Below the pieces are notes generated by a model, which saw only the letters and a list, made by a program, of their open reading frames with translations, was not told where the DNA came from and made no database searches. Positions 8,312 to 16,944 of a stretch of DNA of 64,000 nt are shown piece after piece. The position numbers and the translations under genes were made by a program. The first letter of the stretch is position 1; every line of letters starts with the position of its first letter. Location: contig JABCTZ010000026.1 of NCBI GenBank assembly GCA_018238155.1, forward strand, positions 24,001 through 88,000, read 5' to 3'. The DNA is from Candidatus Heimdallarchaeota archaeon. Lineage in GTDB: Archaea; Asgardarchaeota; Heimdallarchaeia; JABLTI01.

Positions 8312-9778
8312 ATGGTAAAGAAGAATAGTGAAACAAAAAAAGAAGAGCAAAAAGCTGTTCGTGAACCAACAGGGTATCGTGGAAACCTTCGCACAAGATT
8401 AGAAAAGGAGGGTATTGGTGTCTGGAGCCAAGTTCGTGTTAAAAAAGGAAACGCCCTTTACGAAGGTGTTATTCTCCCTAGAAGTCAACATACAACAGAA
8501 GGGTATCTTGTCTTAAAAGTAGATACCGGTTATAATATTGGTGTAAAAATAACTAAGGATACAACAATAGAAGAATACGGTTACAAAGAAGGAAAATACA
8601 AACTACCGGACATTAGTGTTACATTCAAAGATCATTTACCAAATGTTACTTTACTAGGAACGGGCGGGACAGTTGCATCTCGTCTTGATTATAGAACAGG
8701 AGCAGTATTACCAGCTTTTACTCCTGAGGAATTATTTAGTGCTGTTCCAGAGTTAATTGATATTTGTAATTTAACACCGAAGAAAATCTACTCGCTTCTT
8801 TCTGAGAACTTCAAACCAGAATTCTGGGTTAAAACTGCCGAAGCGGTTATGAAAGAATTCAAGAGTGGAGCGAATGGTGTTATTATTGGTCATGGAACAG
8901 ACACAATGTCGTATACGGGCTCAGCTCTTTCATTTATGTTCCAAAATTTAGCCGCACCGGTTGTCCTTGTGGGATCTCAACGGAGTAGTGATAGACCTTC
9001 AAGTGATGGTCCACTCAATATCATTAATGCAAGTCATATTGCAGGTTATGCTGACCTTGCTGAAGTTGTTCTTTGTATGCATGGTGGAACAAGCGACTCG
9101 TACAATCTCATCCATAGAGGAACGCGAGTAAGAAAGATGCACTCAAGTCGTCGAGATGCTTTTAGAACTATTAGTGATATTCCTCTAGGAGTTATCGATG
9201 CAAACCAAAAAGTCACCTTCCTTAAAGATGATGTGAAACGAAGAGGAGACATTGCTGATACTTATATTGACACAAAAATTGATCCAAAAGTCACTATTCT
9301 CTATTTCTACCCTGGAATGAATCCAGATACACTTGATGCAATTATCGATAAAAAATATCATGGAGTTGTTTTCGTTGGCACGGGACTTGGACATGTAAAT
9401 ACCGATATGTACCCTGCTCTCGAGAGAGCTCAAGAAGAAGAAATACCTATTTGTATCGTTGTCGAACCGCTCTACGGATTTACAAATCTTAGAGTCTATG
9501 AAACAGGTAGAGATATGTTAGCGAAAGGAGTATTCGAAGGAGCTAATATGCTTCCAAGTACTGCTTATGCTAAAATGATTTGGACATTAGGACATACTCG
9601 AGATGTTAAAGAAGTTGAAAAAATAATGACAACCAATATTGCTGGCGAAATAACCAACAAAGAAATGAATAAAGGTTATATGCTTATGCAAGGAGTCGAA
9701 CCTGGTCTTGATGAACTTCTTAAAAAGATCAATCCTAATCCAAGAGAACACACTTGGCCGGGAAGCAACGAAAACTAA
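8312..9778 (+). CDS. gatD: Glu-tRNA(Gln) amidotransferase subunit D
   Basis: A 488-residue GatD, the glutaminase subunit that supplies ammonia to GatE. The protein has a charged N-terminal segment, a small beta domain (about 30-85) and an L-asparaginase-type amidohydrolase domain. The nucleophile loop LGTGGTVAS (about residues 115-123) and the second Thr/Asp motif HGTDTMSYTG (about 192-201) are intact. GAGGTG six bases upstream picks the ATG at 8312; an in-frame GTG at 8303 lies within that binding site. It follows gatE directly. A strong stem-loop lies ten bases after the stop codon. Confidence 0.96.
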   Translation: MVKKNSETKKEEQKAVREPTGYRGNLRTRLEKEGIGVWSQVRVKKGNALYEGVILPRSQHTTEGYLVLKVDTGYNIGVKITKDTTIEEYGYKEGKYKLPDISVTFKDHLPNVTLLGTGGTVASRLDYRTGAVLPAFTPEELFSAVPELIDICNLTPKKIYSLLSENFKPEFWVKTAEAVMKEFKSGANGVIIGHGTDTMSYTGSALSFMFQNLAAPVVLVGSQRSSDRPSSDGPLNIINASHIAGYADLAEVVLCMHGGTSDSYNLIHRGTRVRKMHSSRRDAFRTISDIPLGVIDANQKVTFLKDDVKRRGDIADTYIDTKIDPKVTILYFYPGMNPDTLDAIIDKKYHGVVFVGTGLGHVNTDMYPALERAQEEEIPICIVVEPLYGFTNLRVYETGRDMLAKGVFEGANMLPSTAYAKMIWTLGHTRDVKEVEKIMTTNIAGEITNKEMNKGYMLMQGVEPGLDELLKKINPNPREHTWPGSNEN

Positions 9779-9787
9779 ACAAAATTA

Positions 9788-9815
9788 GATATAACTTAAC
9801 AACTAAAGTTATATC
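9788..9815 (+). terminator. perfect 10-bp stem-loop after gatD
   Basis: GATATAACTT and AAGTTATATC form a perfect ten-pair stem with an eight-base loop, ten bases after the gatD stop. It is followed by CGCCCCCTCATTTTAG rather than a clean T-run, so it could be a processing or stability element as well as a terminator. No alternative use is evident. Confidence 0.5.
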
Positions 9816-9869
9816 GCCCCCTCATTTTAGAATCTTTTAAATATAGACTCATTTTTCATACATTGTAAG

Positions 9870-9902
9870 AAAGTATCTATTTAAACATAGAAAGGATACT
9901 TT
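9870..9902 (+). promoter_or_regulatory. inverted repeat enclosing a TATA box upstream of ferritin
   Basis: AAAGTATC (9870-9877) and GATACTTT (9895-9902) are perfect inverted repeats separated by 17 bases that contain TTTAAACA (9880-9887), a good TATA box. Transcription would start near 9907, about 75 bases before the ferritin ATG. A regulator bound to both arms would cover the TATA box, as expected for a repressed iron-storage gene. A second A/T box lies upstream (TTTTAAATATAG, about 9834-9845). The operator function is inferred. Confidence 0.4.
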
Positions 9903-9982
9903 TATTGGGAAATATCAGAAACAGCTTATCAATACATGCCCAAGTTAATAATTTCTTAAAAAAAAACACGGAATGATCTATC

Positions 9983-10480
9983 ATGGCTTTAATTAGTAAA
10001 AAATTCAATGATGCTTTGAACAAGCAAATAAAAGAAGAATTAGATTCAGGCTATCTATACCTTAGTATGTCCTACTGGCTTGAGGAAAAAGCCTACCATA
10101 ATTTAGCAAATTGGTATTATCTTCAAGCACAAGAAGAATATATACATGCAAAGAAATTCATGGATTATATTGTTGAAACAGGTGGAATTGTTGAATTATT
10201 GGGATTAGCAAAACCAAAGAGTGATTGGGAATCAATAAAACAAATTATTGATGCAGGTTATAAACACGAACAACATATCACTGGCAAAATTGTCGCTTTA
10301 GTAAAGCTTTCAGAAGAAATCAGCGAATTCCAAGCTAGAACTTTGCTCCAATGGTTCATTGATGAACAAATAGAAGAAGAAGCTAATGCAACTGAACTTA
10401 TTGACAAACATGCTGGATACAAGAACGATATGCTCTTTGATCAACATACTCAACGAGTAGCAGCAACACCATCAGAATAA
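9983..10480 (+). CDS. ferritin (FtnA-like iron storage protein)
   Basis: A 165-residue ferritin of the bacterial/archaeal non-haem type, storing iron as ferric mineral inside a 24-subunit cage in the cytoplasm. The four-helix bundle is visible, with ferroxidase ligands in the usual order: E at about 18 (EELDSGYLYL), the E..H pair in helix B (QEEYIHAKK), E in HEQHIT (about 94) and the EQIEEE motif (about 127-132). The length is typical. A GGAATGAT site precedes the ATG. The gene stands alone, with the inverted-repeat promoter described at 9870-9902. Confidence 0.95.
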   Translation: MALISKKFNDALNKQIKEELDSGYLYLSMSYWLEEKAYHNLANWYYLQAQEEYIHAKKFMDYIVETGGIVELLGLAKPKSDWESIKQIIDAGYKHEQHITGKIVALVKLSEEISEFQARTLLQWFIDEQIEEEANATELIDKHAGYKNDMLFDQHTQRVAATPSE

Positions 10481-10634
10481 ACTGATTATCACTCTGCTTA
10501 TCAAATTGGATAACGAAATTCTTTCGTTTTCCTTCTATTTCTTTTATAGCTTATTTTTCAAATAAAACTTATAACTACAAAGTACGCCTTTTAGGTTAGC
10601 CAAAAATTTAGTAAAACTCGGGGATTAAGAACAA

Positions 10635-13241
10635 ATGTTAAAGAATCTCACTAAAGCTGAAATTGAAACAATTTATAATGAATATCAAGAGATTCGAGAT
10701 GAAATAATTAAAGATATACGATCTGACCTTTATGGTAAAAGAGTAATACAATACATACAGCACTTACTTTTTGCTTTGTTCATGATTCCTACTCTAACTA
10801 AAAACCACTTGATCAAAAGTAATGAAAAAATGAAATGCTCTTCAGAAGTAATTTTCAACAGCATATTGAATAGCCGAGATAAAAAGGAAAATTTACATGC
10901 ATTATTTACTTCTTTTGGAAAAAACCAAAAAAGAACCTCATATATAATTGAGGATAAAGAACTTATAATTCAGCTACCAATTGAAATCAGAGGTTGGTTT
11001 TCAAAAGCCTACTATAAAGAGAGAAATTATTTTGACGATTTAGAAATTTGTAAACTAGTTAAATTTTCTTTTGAAAAAATAAAACAATACGGTAGCAATG
11101 TTACTGAATCTTTCAGCACTATTTTTGAAAGAGATATGAACTATTACGACTTTCTATCATCAGAAGAAAAAGAAGATAAAGAAAAGATAAAAATCACCCG
11201 TCAATTAACAGGTAGAAGAAAAAAAGGTGTTTTCTATACGCCACCAGAGATTGCTAAATATATGACCGAAAAAGTTATTCTTTCACTTCTTAGTAAAAAA
11301 ATGACCATCTCAAGAAAAGAACTGGAAGATATAAAAGAAATTGACAATAATAAAACTCTCAAAACAATGTATAATGTCCTTTCTAATCTTAGAATTCTAG
11401 ATATTACTTGTGGTTCTGGAGAATTTTTGCTTGCAACTGCTAGAATTTTATTTGAATTACAAAAAAACATTGCCGGAAAATTGTCATTAAAAGTTTCTGA
11501 TGCAGAACTTAAGAAAGTCATTATTGAAAGTAATTTATTTGGTGCTGATTTGATAAATGAAGCACTTTCAATTTCAAGAATAAATTTGTGGTTATGGTTT
11601 ATTTCAAATCGTGAAGATGCAACTTTCGATTCGTTGCCTTCTATTGATTTAAATTTCAATTTAGTGTCAGGGAACAGTCTAATCGGTTTCGTAAATAATC
11701 ACTTGATTGGAAAAGAGAAAATCAATGAAGCATTTATGCACTATCTTAATGAGAAAAGCAAGAAAAATAATTTTACTATTGACGAATTGCTAGAAATGAA
11801 CCCATTACATTGGAGTGAAAAATTTCAATCCAGTATAGCAGAAGGTGGTTTTGATTTAGTTATTGGTAATCCACCTTATATTGAAATCAAAAAGATGAGA
11901 AATAAAAGAGAGAAAGAGATTTTTTCTCAAGAATATTATTCTGCATACAAATTGTATGATATTGCAATTTTATTCATTGAACGTGGTTTACAATTATTAA
12001 AAGAAAAAGGTCATCTTTCGTTTATTATTACCAATAAATTTCTCTCAACTGATTTTGGAAAAAATATCAGAGAGATTATTCTCACTCAATCTAAAATACA
12101 TTCGATTATTGATGTTTCATATTTACCTGTTTTTCAAGATGCTTCGATTTATCCTATTATTTTAACGATTGAAAAAGCAGTATCTCAAGACAGAGAAGTA
12201 AATCTTGCAAATCGTTTCTATGTTTCATCTAAAATAGAAGAATTAAATGAGTTACATTCTGATTCATTCGAAAAATATTTTAGAAAACAGATTGAGTTTT
12301 TTGAACTCCCGAAAATGATTTTTAATATTTCAGCAAATCTTGAACTAATACAATCGATCATGAATAATCCCTTAACAAAAAAATTAGATTCGTATGGGAA
12401 ATTTGCTTATCGTGTTTTAGGTTTCACAGATTGGAACAAAAATGTTAAACAAATCACTGAAAATCCTAAATCGAATGGAGATTTTAGAATTATTGGAACA
12501 GCAAATATTTCACCTTATTCTATCAACTTTCAAAAACCAGTTCGATTATCTAAAGTAAAGTTTGAAAATCCATTTCTTAAAATTGAAAATAAGAAGCATA
12601 CAGATCTTTTCAGTAAGCCTAAATTACTAATAAAAGAAGTTGCAAAAGAATTAACAGTAGCATATGATCCTGGAGTTTTCGCAAACTTAACTGGTATGTA
12701 TATGTTTTATCCACACAATCCGGACTTAATGAAAACGCTTACTTTGATTCTGAATTCTGATATTTTAAATGTAATCTTTTCATCATTATATAGTAGCACA
12801 CATCTTGCGGGAGGATATCTCCGATTTAATGGTAGCTATCTCAAAGAACTCCCAATAATAATTCCTGAGGATGCAAAGTTACAAAATATTTTAACAAAAC
12901 TAGCTAATTATCAATTATTTTTAACCCAGAATCAGAAATTAAATGAAATCACAGAAGTGGGAGATGCAATATTATTCCTTAAGAGTCTGAGCGATTTTCT
13001 TGTTGATTCAATATATTTTGAAAGAGAATTAGATTCAGGACTGATAACAACACTGAATTCAAGTCTAATAGAAATAAATTATGAAAATTGGTTTCTTGAA
13101 CTATTTACTGATTATTCTACTAGGTTTGATACTAACTATCTCAAGAGTGAAAATAACTTGAATATACTCAAGAAAATTCTTTCTTCATGTAAAAAATTAG
13201 AAGAAGAAAATGATATTATTGTTGAATTAATCAGTTTTTAA
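10635..13241 (+). CDS. N6-adenine-type DNA methyltransferase (Eco57I / type IIG-like)
   Basis: An 868-residue protein with an N-terminal helical region (1-190), then GVFYTPPEIAKYM, the usual entry to the methylase domain, the AdoMet motif LDITCGSGEFLLA (about 254-266) and the catalytic NPPYIEIK (about 411). The C-terminal third (about 590-868) would be the target-recognition region. This is the arrangement of type IIG enzymes and of solo methylases of the Eco57I class. I see no PD-(D/E)XK nuclease motif in the N-terminal part and there is no restriction gene beside it, so it may methylate only. Codon use looks like its neighbours. Target sequence unknown. Confidence 0.85.
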   Translation: MLKNLTKAEIETIYNEYQEIRDEIIKDIRSDLYGKRVIQYIQHLLFALFMIPTLTKNHLIKSNEKMKCSSEVIFNSILNSRDKKENLHALFTSFGKNQKRTSYIIEDKELIIQLPIEIRGWFSKAYYKERNYFDDLEICKLVKFSFEKIKQYGSNVTESFSTIFERDMNYYDFLSSEEKEDKEKIKITRQLTGRRKKGVFYTPPEIAKYMTEKVILSLLSKKMTISRKELEDIKEIDNNKTLKTMYNVLSNLRILDITCGSGEFLLATARILFELQKNIAGKLSLKVSDAELKKVIIESNLFGADLINEALSISRINLWLWFISNREDATFDSLPSIDLNFNLVSGNSLIGFVNNHLIGKEKINEAFMHYLNEKSKKNNFTIDELLEMNPLHWSEKFQSSIAEGGFDLVIGNPPYIEIKKMRNKREKEIFSQEYYSAYKLYDIAILFIERGLQLLKEKGHLSFIITNKFLSTDFGKNIREIILTQSKIHSIIDVSYLPVFQDASIYPIILTIEKAVSQDREVNLANRFYVSSKIEELNELHSDSFEKYFRKQIEFFELPKMIFNISANLELIQSIMNNPLTKKLDSYGKFAYRVLGFTDWNKNVKQITENPKSNGDFRIIGTANISPYSINFQKPVRLSKVKFENPFLKIENKKHTDLFSKPKLLIKEVAKELTVAYDPGVFANLTGMYMFYPHNPDLMKTLTLILNSDILNVIFSSLYSSTHLAGGYLRFNGSYLKELPIIIPEDAKLQNILTKLANYQLFLTQNQKLNEITEVGDAILFLKSLSDFLVDSIYFERELDSGLITTLNSSLIEINYENWFLELFTDYSTRFDTNYLKSENNLNILKKILSSCKKLEEENDIIVELISF

Positions 13242-13281
13242 TTCTTTAAATGGAATTCCGAAATATTATAAATCAGCTGGT

Positions 13282-13621
13282 TTACTCTTCTTTATTCGCT
13301 AACACAAAACGTAACACAGCAAGTGCATGATTTGTTGTTGTGTCAAATACAGGAATAATTGAATCCTCTTGTTTAATCAAAAGAGGTATTTCTGTGCAAC
13401 CTAAAATAACTCCTTGAGCACCGTTTTCTTGTAATTTATTGATTATCTCGAGAGAGATTTCTTTTGATTCTTGAGTAATTGTATGATAAACTAGTTCCTC
13501 ATAGATGATTTTATCAATTAAGTTTTGATCTTCGAGTACGGGAATAATAACTTCGACATTGAATTTCTTCAAAGCTTCACAGCAATATCCAGTTTACAGT
13601 ATAAACCTTGTTATAAGTAGT
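13282..13621 (-). pseudogene. remnant of an aspartate/glutamate racemase gene (C-terminal part)
   Basis: The 96 codons from 13572 down to 13282 closely resemble the C-terminal half of the intact racemase at 15261-15968, including the catalytic GCTEIPLL motif. Upstream, the matching peptide continues (LLITRFIL, stop, TGYCCEALKKF against LLGTRFTM, Q, TGYYHKALKKF in the intact copy) but contains an in-frame TAA. Homology ends near 13621, so the N-terminal half with the first active-site loop is missing. This is a decayed partial duplicate, oriented like the intact copy, with the RNA ligase gene between them. The 220 bases upstream to 13841 hold nothing I can assign. Confidence 0.8.
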
Positions 13622-13841
13622 CTCAAGATAATTTTTGAATTCCATAATAAATTAACAAAAATTTATTCTCGTTTTTCTGTCTCAGGAATATTAGAGAAAG
13701 CAGCTAAATAATGGTAATTATACCGATTGCAAGTAATGATAAGATTGTCTTATTTATCCTTAACGATTTTTAATATTGCCCAAATTACAGGCAAAAAAAT
13801 ACTCTTGGTAGGAATCATTCTGGTAGAAATAATTAGAAAAA

Positions 13842-15005
13842 CTAATTAATATTTCTAATTAACCAGGTATACAAATCATCTTTTTCTAGCAAATCCTTGA
13901 CATGATAATTTTCTTTTGGTATAACAAGATCCCAAGCGATGGTTTGAGTTTTTTCTTTCCTATTATCCAACATGGCAAAAAACAATTTCTGAAGTTTTGG
14001 ATTCTCTTTCATTATGTATTTTGCTTTTTCTTTTCTAGAATAAAAGTCATTTGCTTTTTGTAAAAGTCTCTGTGTCTCACGTTCAAATGAGCGTTTGTTT
14101 TTCTTTAGTGCTCTCACAACAAGTCGTACAATTGGTCTTAGTTCTTTGGGCGCATATTGAATTGTTTTTCTGATACTATTATCCTTTTGCAAAAGCTCAT
14201 GAATATGACTTAGATAAAGTTGAGTGAGAATCTTGTGTCTTACACGGTAATCACTAGACTTTATTTTTACCATCAATCCATTAGGGTATATCATTACAAA
14301 ACCCTCAAATGTCTTACCATTCTGTTTGTTTGCAAAAAGTATAGCGTCATTCACTGAATTAAAACTAAATTCCTTTGAGAATGGAATTTGAAGACGAGTA
14401 GCTTCCTTACTCGGTGAAGAATAAGTGCCAGAAACAGTATCTATAACAGCTAATAGATACAAACCTTTGTTAGCGTATGAAACAACTTGACGGCAACCAC
14501 GAAAAATTATTTCAAACAAATAAGTCTTTCCGGGGAGAAGATCATTTGGTGTGATTCCTAGTTTTCTAATCCACTTGGTAGCCCATCTTGATTCAAGATT
14601 ATCAAATGTCCCCCTTGTACATACAGAGAGATCTCCGTTAAGATTGTATAAAATACCTAAACAACCATCCAATTTATTGAAAAAAAGCGGAATATCATCT
14701 GGAAGATTTTCCAACATTGTCTCAGGACGCTCGTTTAAATTGAAGAATTTAGCAAATGGACGAGCTACAATAAAACCATCTGAATCCGTAATAAGACCTC
14801 TTGAAACTCGAGTGTAATCATTCCAAAGACAATCAAAATTGGTTTTTTTGGTGTAATTGTAAATATACAAATCTGCTAAAGGGTGTTTCTGACAAGTTAG
14901 CAAACCAGTTGCTACTCTTTCTTTCATCTCCTCACAATCAATCCTAACAGCGTTTTTCGTTGCATCGAATTTTATTATAGGAGAACCTGTATTTACATTG
15001 ACCAT
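13842..15005 (-). CDS. T4 Rnl1-type RNA ligase
   Basis: A 387-residue ATP-dependent RNA ligase that seals 5'-phosphate and 3'-OH RNA ends through a lysine-AMP intermediate. The nucleotidyltransferase motifs occur in order: ARPFAKFFNLNE (81-92) before motif I, motif I KLDG with nucleophile Lys111, motif IIIa FEIIFRG (164-170), motif IV EGFV (234-237) and motif V VKIKS (246-250). The ARPFxKFFN signature and the C-terminal helical part mark the phage T4 Rnl1 / fungal Trl1 ligase branch rather than Rnl2, RtcB or archaeal circularising Rnl3 ligases. No kinase or phosphodiesterase domain is fused. The gene stands alone between two racemase copies, which suggests arrival by recombination; it may serve tRNA repair. 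Confidence 0.88.
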   Translation of the reverse strand: MVNVNTGSPIIKFDATKNAVRIDCEEMKERVATGLLTCQKHPLADLYIYNYTKKTNFDCLWNDYTRVSRGLITDSDGFIVARPFAKFFNLNERPETMLENLPDDIPLFFNKLDGCLGILYNLNGDLSVCTRGTFDNLESRWATKWIRKLGITPNDLLPGKTYLFEIIFRGCRQVVSYANKGLYLLAVIDTVSGTYSSPSKEATRLQIPFSKEFSFNSVNDAILFANKQNGKTFEGFVMIYPNGLMVKIKSSDYRVRHKILTQLYLSHIHELLQKDNSIRKTIQYAPKELRPIVRLVVRALKKNKRSFERETQRLLQKANDFYSRKEKAKYIMKENPKLQKLFFAMLDNRKEKTQTIAWDLVIPKENYHVKDLLEKDDLYTWLIRNIN

Positions 15006-15260
15006 TTCTCTATCACTAACATAAAATTATTTACGAAATTATTTAAAGAATTTGTTTATAATAATTGTTTTTGAAATGGTGTCTGTCCTACTCAAAATCC
15101 AAATCAAAAATGCTGTAGAAATATGATGCCTTTTTTTGAGAAGTAGTGTTGAGAAATGAGATATTTCATAAAATGAATTTAAAGAAAGGGAAATTTAGAA
15201 AAATACTACCATAATGAATTTCCTTTTTCTTTACTAATAAAATTGAGTATTTTGTGATAG

Positions 15261-15968
15261 CTACTCTAATTTTTCTTCATCTGACAAAGCGAATTTTAAA
15301 ACTGCAAGAGCATGATTTGTAGCAGTATCAAAAACAGGAATAGGTGAATCCTCTTGTTTTACTAATAGAGGAATTTCTGTACAACCTAAGATCACCCCTT
15401 GTGCTCCACTTTTCTGTAGATTACCAATTATTTTCAAGTATGTTTTCTTAGATTCTTCTGTTATTGTGTGATAAACCAACTCTTCATAGATTATTTTGTC
15501 TATTAATTTTTGATCTTCAAGCTCAGGTACAATAACTTCAATACTGAATTTCTTCAAAGCTTTATGATAATAGCCGGTTTGCATTGTAAACCTTGTTCCA
15601 AGCAGACCTATTTTATTTATTTTCATCTCGAGTATTTTATGTGCTGTCGCGTCCATTATACTGATCATTGGAACAGAGGTACACTTTTGTAAATCTTCAA
15701 AAACAATATGAGGTGTATTCGTAGCCATTATAACAACTTCTGCTCCACCAGCTACCAAATTCTTCGCTGCTTGTTTTAGATTTGCCAACATTCCCGGATA
15801 ATTTTCATTTTGCATTTGATTAGTCAATGTTTCAAGATCTAAACTATCGATTATTATATCTGGAGAGGATAATCCACCTTTTATTTTGTTGTACTGTTGT
15901 ACTAACAAGCGATAATACTCAATTGTTGATTCTGAACTTAAACCACCAATAATACCAATTTTTTTCAT
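15261..15968 (-). CDS. aspartate/glutamate racemase family protein
   Basis: A 235-residue cofactor-independent amino-acid racemase, expected to interconvert L- and D-aspartate or glutamate. It starts with the typical MKKIGIIGGLSSEST. The second catalytic motif GCTEIPLL is intact, but the first motif reads ATNTPH, with Thr where two-cysteine enzymes have Cys. Some family members (YgeA/RacX branch) naturally have this Thr and act mainly on L-Asp/L-Glu, so it is not evidence of inactivity. The ATG at 15968 gives the usual family N-terminus; a start at 16004 would overlap the upstream phosphatase. It appears co-transcribed with the phosphatase. Confidence 0.85.
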   Translation of the reverse strand: MKKIGIIGGLSSESTIEYYRLLVQQYNKIKGGLSSPDIIIDSLDLETLTNQMQNENYPGMLANLKQAAKNLVAGGAEVVIMATNTPHIVFEDLQKCTSVPMISIMDATAHKILEMKINKIGLLGTRFTMQTGYYHKALKKFSIEVIVPELEDQKLIDKIIYEELVYHTITEESKKTYLKIIGNLQKSGAQGVILGCTEIPLLVKQEDSPIPVFDTATNHALAVLKFALSDEEKLE

Positions 15969-15984
15969 TTCTTCAAGTCCTATA

Positions 15985-16593
15985 TTAACTAATATTCTTA
16001 CCATTATATATCGTTAAAGTCCATTTTTCTGTATCAGGTTGTAGAACAATTTCATTTAATTTACAATTCTCAAACCAGTCTATTTTTTCTGGATAAATTT
16101 GTAATGTGGAATCAAGGATATGAAATAATGATCCCCCATGTCCAACAATAAGAATGGTTCCTTTCGAATCATTCATTGATATTATATCAGTAAAAACATC
16201 CTTTATTCGGGCTTTCATTTCTTGACCATTTTCTCCTTCGGGTACTCTTTTTAAATCATCTTTCCAACATGAAACTAAAAAAGAATTATCTTCAGTAGTC
16301 ATTTCATCATTCCTACGCCCTTCATAAATTCCAAGATTGAATTCACGTAACCGCTCATCCGTTTTTATTGTATCAATTTGAAGTTTTTTACAAATTATTT
16401 CTGCTGTTGTTTTCGCTCGAGTGAGATCGGAGGAGTAAACCGAATCAAAAGAATACCCATTTTTAAGTAAAAAGTCACCCATTTCTTCAGCTTGTGTCAA
16501 ACCCAATTCTGAAAGGGGAAAATCTTGGTGCCCTTGAATGATTCTCTGGCGATTAGCTTCACTTTCTCCATGCCGTATCAAAACAATCTTCAT
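15985..16593 (-). CDS. histidine phosphatase family (phosphoglycerate-mutase-like) protein
   Basis: A 202-residue member of the histidine phosphatase superfamily. The catalytic RHGESEANR (7-15) is at the N-terminus, GHQDFPLSELG follows, the partner region SSDLTRAKTTAEI gives the conserved Arg, and GHGGSLFHIL supplies the second catalytic His. This sequence type includes cobalamin-pathway and sugar-phosphate phosphatases; the substrate cannot be told. TTTAAATAAATAA upstream on the minus strand (about 16638-16650) is a likely promoter. The racemase gene follows 16 bases after the stop, suggesting an operon. Confidence 0.85.
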   Translation of the reverse strand: MKIVLIRHGESEANRQRIIQGHQDFPLSELGLTQAEEMGDFLLKNGYSFDSVYSSDLTRAKTTAEIICKKLQIDTIKTDERLREFNLGIYEGRRNDEMTTEDNSFLVSCWKDDLKRVPEGENGQEMKARIKDVFTDIISMNDSKGTILIVGHGGSLFHILDSTLQIYPEKIDWFENCKLNEIVLQPDTEKWTLTIYNGKNIS

Positions 16594-16944
16594 ATTTGTT
16601 CCTCATTCTTAATTCATAAAAGATACTTATTAGTGAAAATTATTTATTTAAATCATTAACTATTATTACTTTTTATATGATTCATTGATAAAACAAGAAT
16701 TAATTAAAACCATCTCTAGAATTACTAAAAAAATACTTTGTTCTCTCAAAATCTATCTGACCTTTTCTAATATTGACAAATTTAGTGGTCAGACAAAGTG
16801 ACAGATTAAAAAGATGTCTTGGATCTTTTAGAATAACCTCTACAAGCACCTTAAGGGAGTTTTATGTGTGTGTTACAAAAGCTGAAGCTCAATCATAAGT
16901 ATTGAAATGTGCTTATTGCCCTTAATTTTTTCTTTGGAAATTAA
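16594..16944. other. intergenic stretch with promoter and a possible decayed small ORF
   Basis: This holds the leftward phosphatase promoter at its left end. On the minus strand about 50 codons lie open from 16852 to a stop at 16700 (peptide begins KVLVEVILKDPRHLF). It looks weakly coding but has no convincing start or ribosome binding site, and I do not recognise it; it may be a relic. TCTGACC (16756-16762) and GGTCAGA (16787-16793) form an inverted repeat inside this stretch. Confidence 0.25.

Noticed and set aside
11234..11659. 141-codon minus-strand frame over the DNA methylase
   Set aside because: Antisense to the methylase SAM-binding region, which is clearly coding; no binding site.
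13573..13841. Upstream half of the broken racemase gene
   Set aside because: Homology to the intact copy cannot be followed past about 13621; the rest is not called.
16756..16793. TCTGACC/GGTCAGA inverted repeat as a terminator or small RNA
   Set aside because: Seven-base arms with a 24-base spacer and no T-run or promoter support; only noted inside the intergenic entry.
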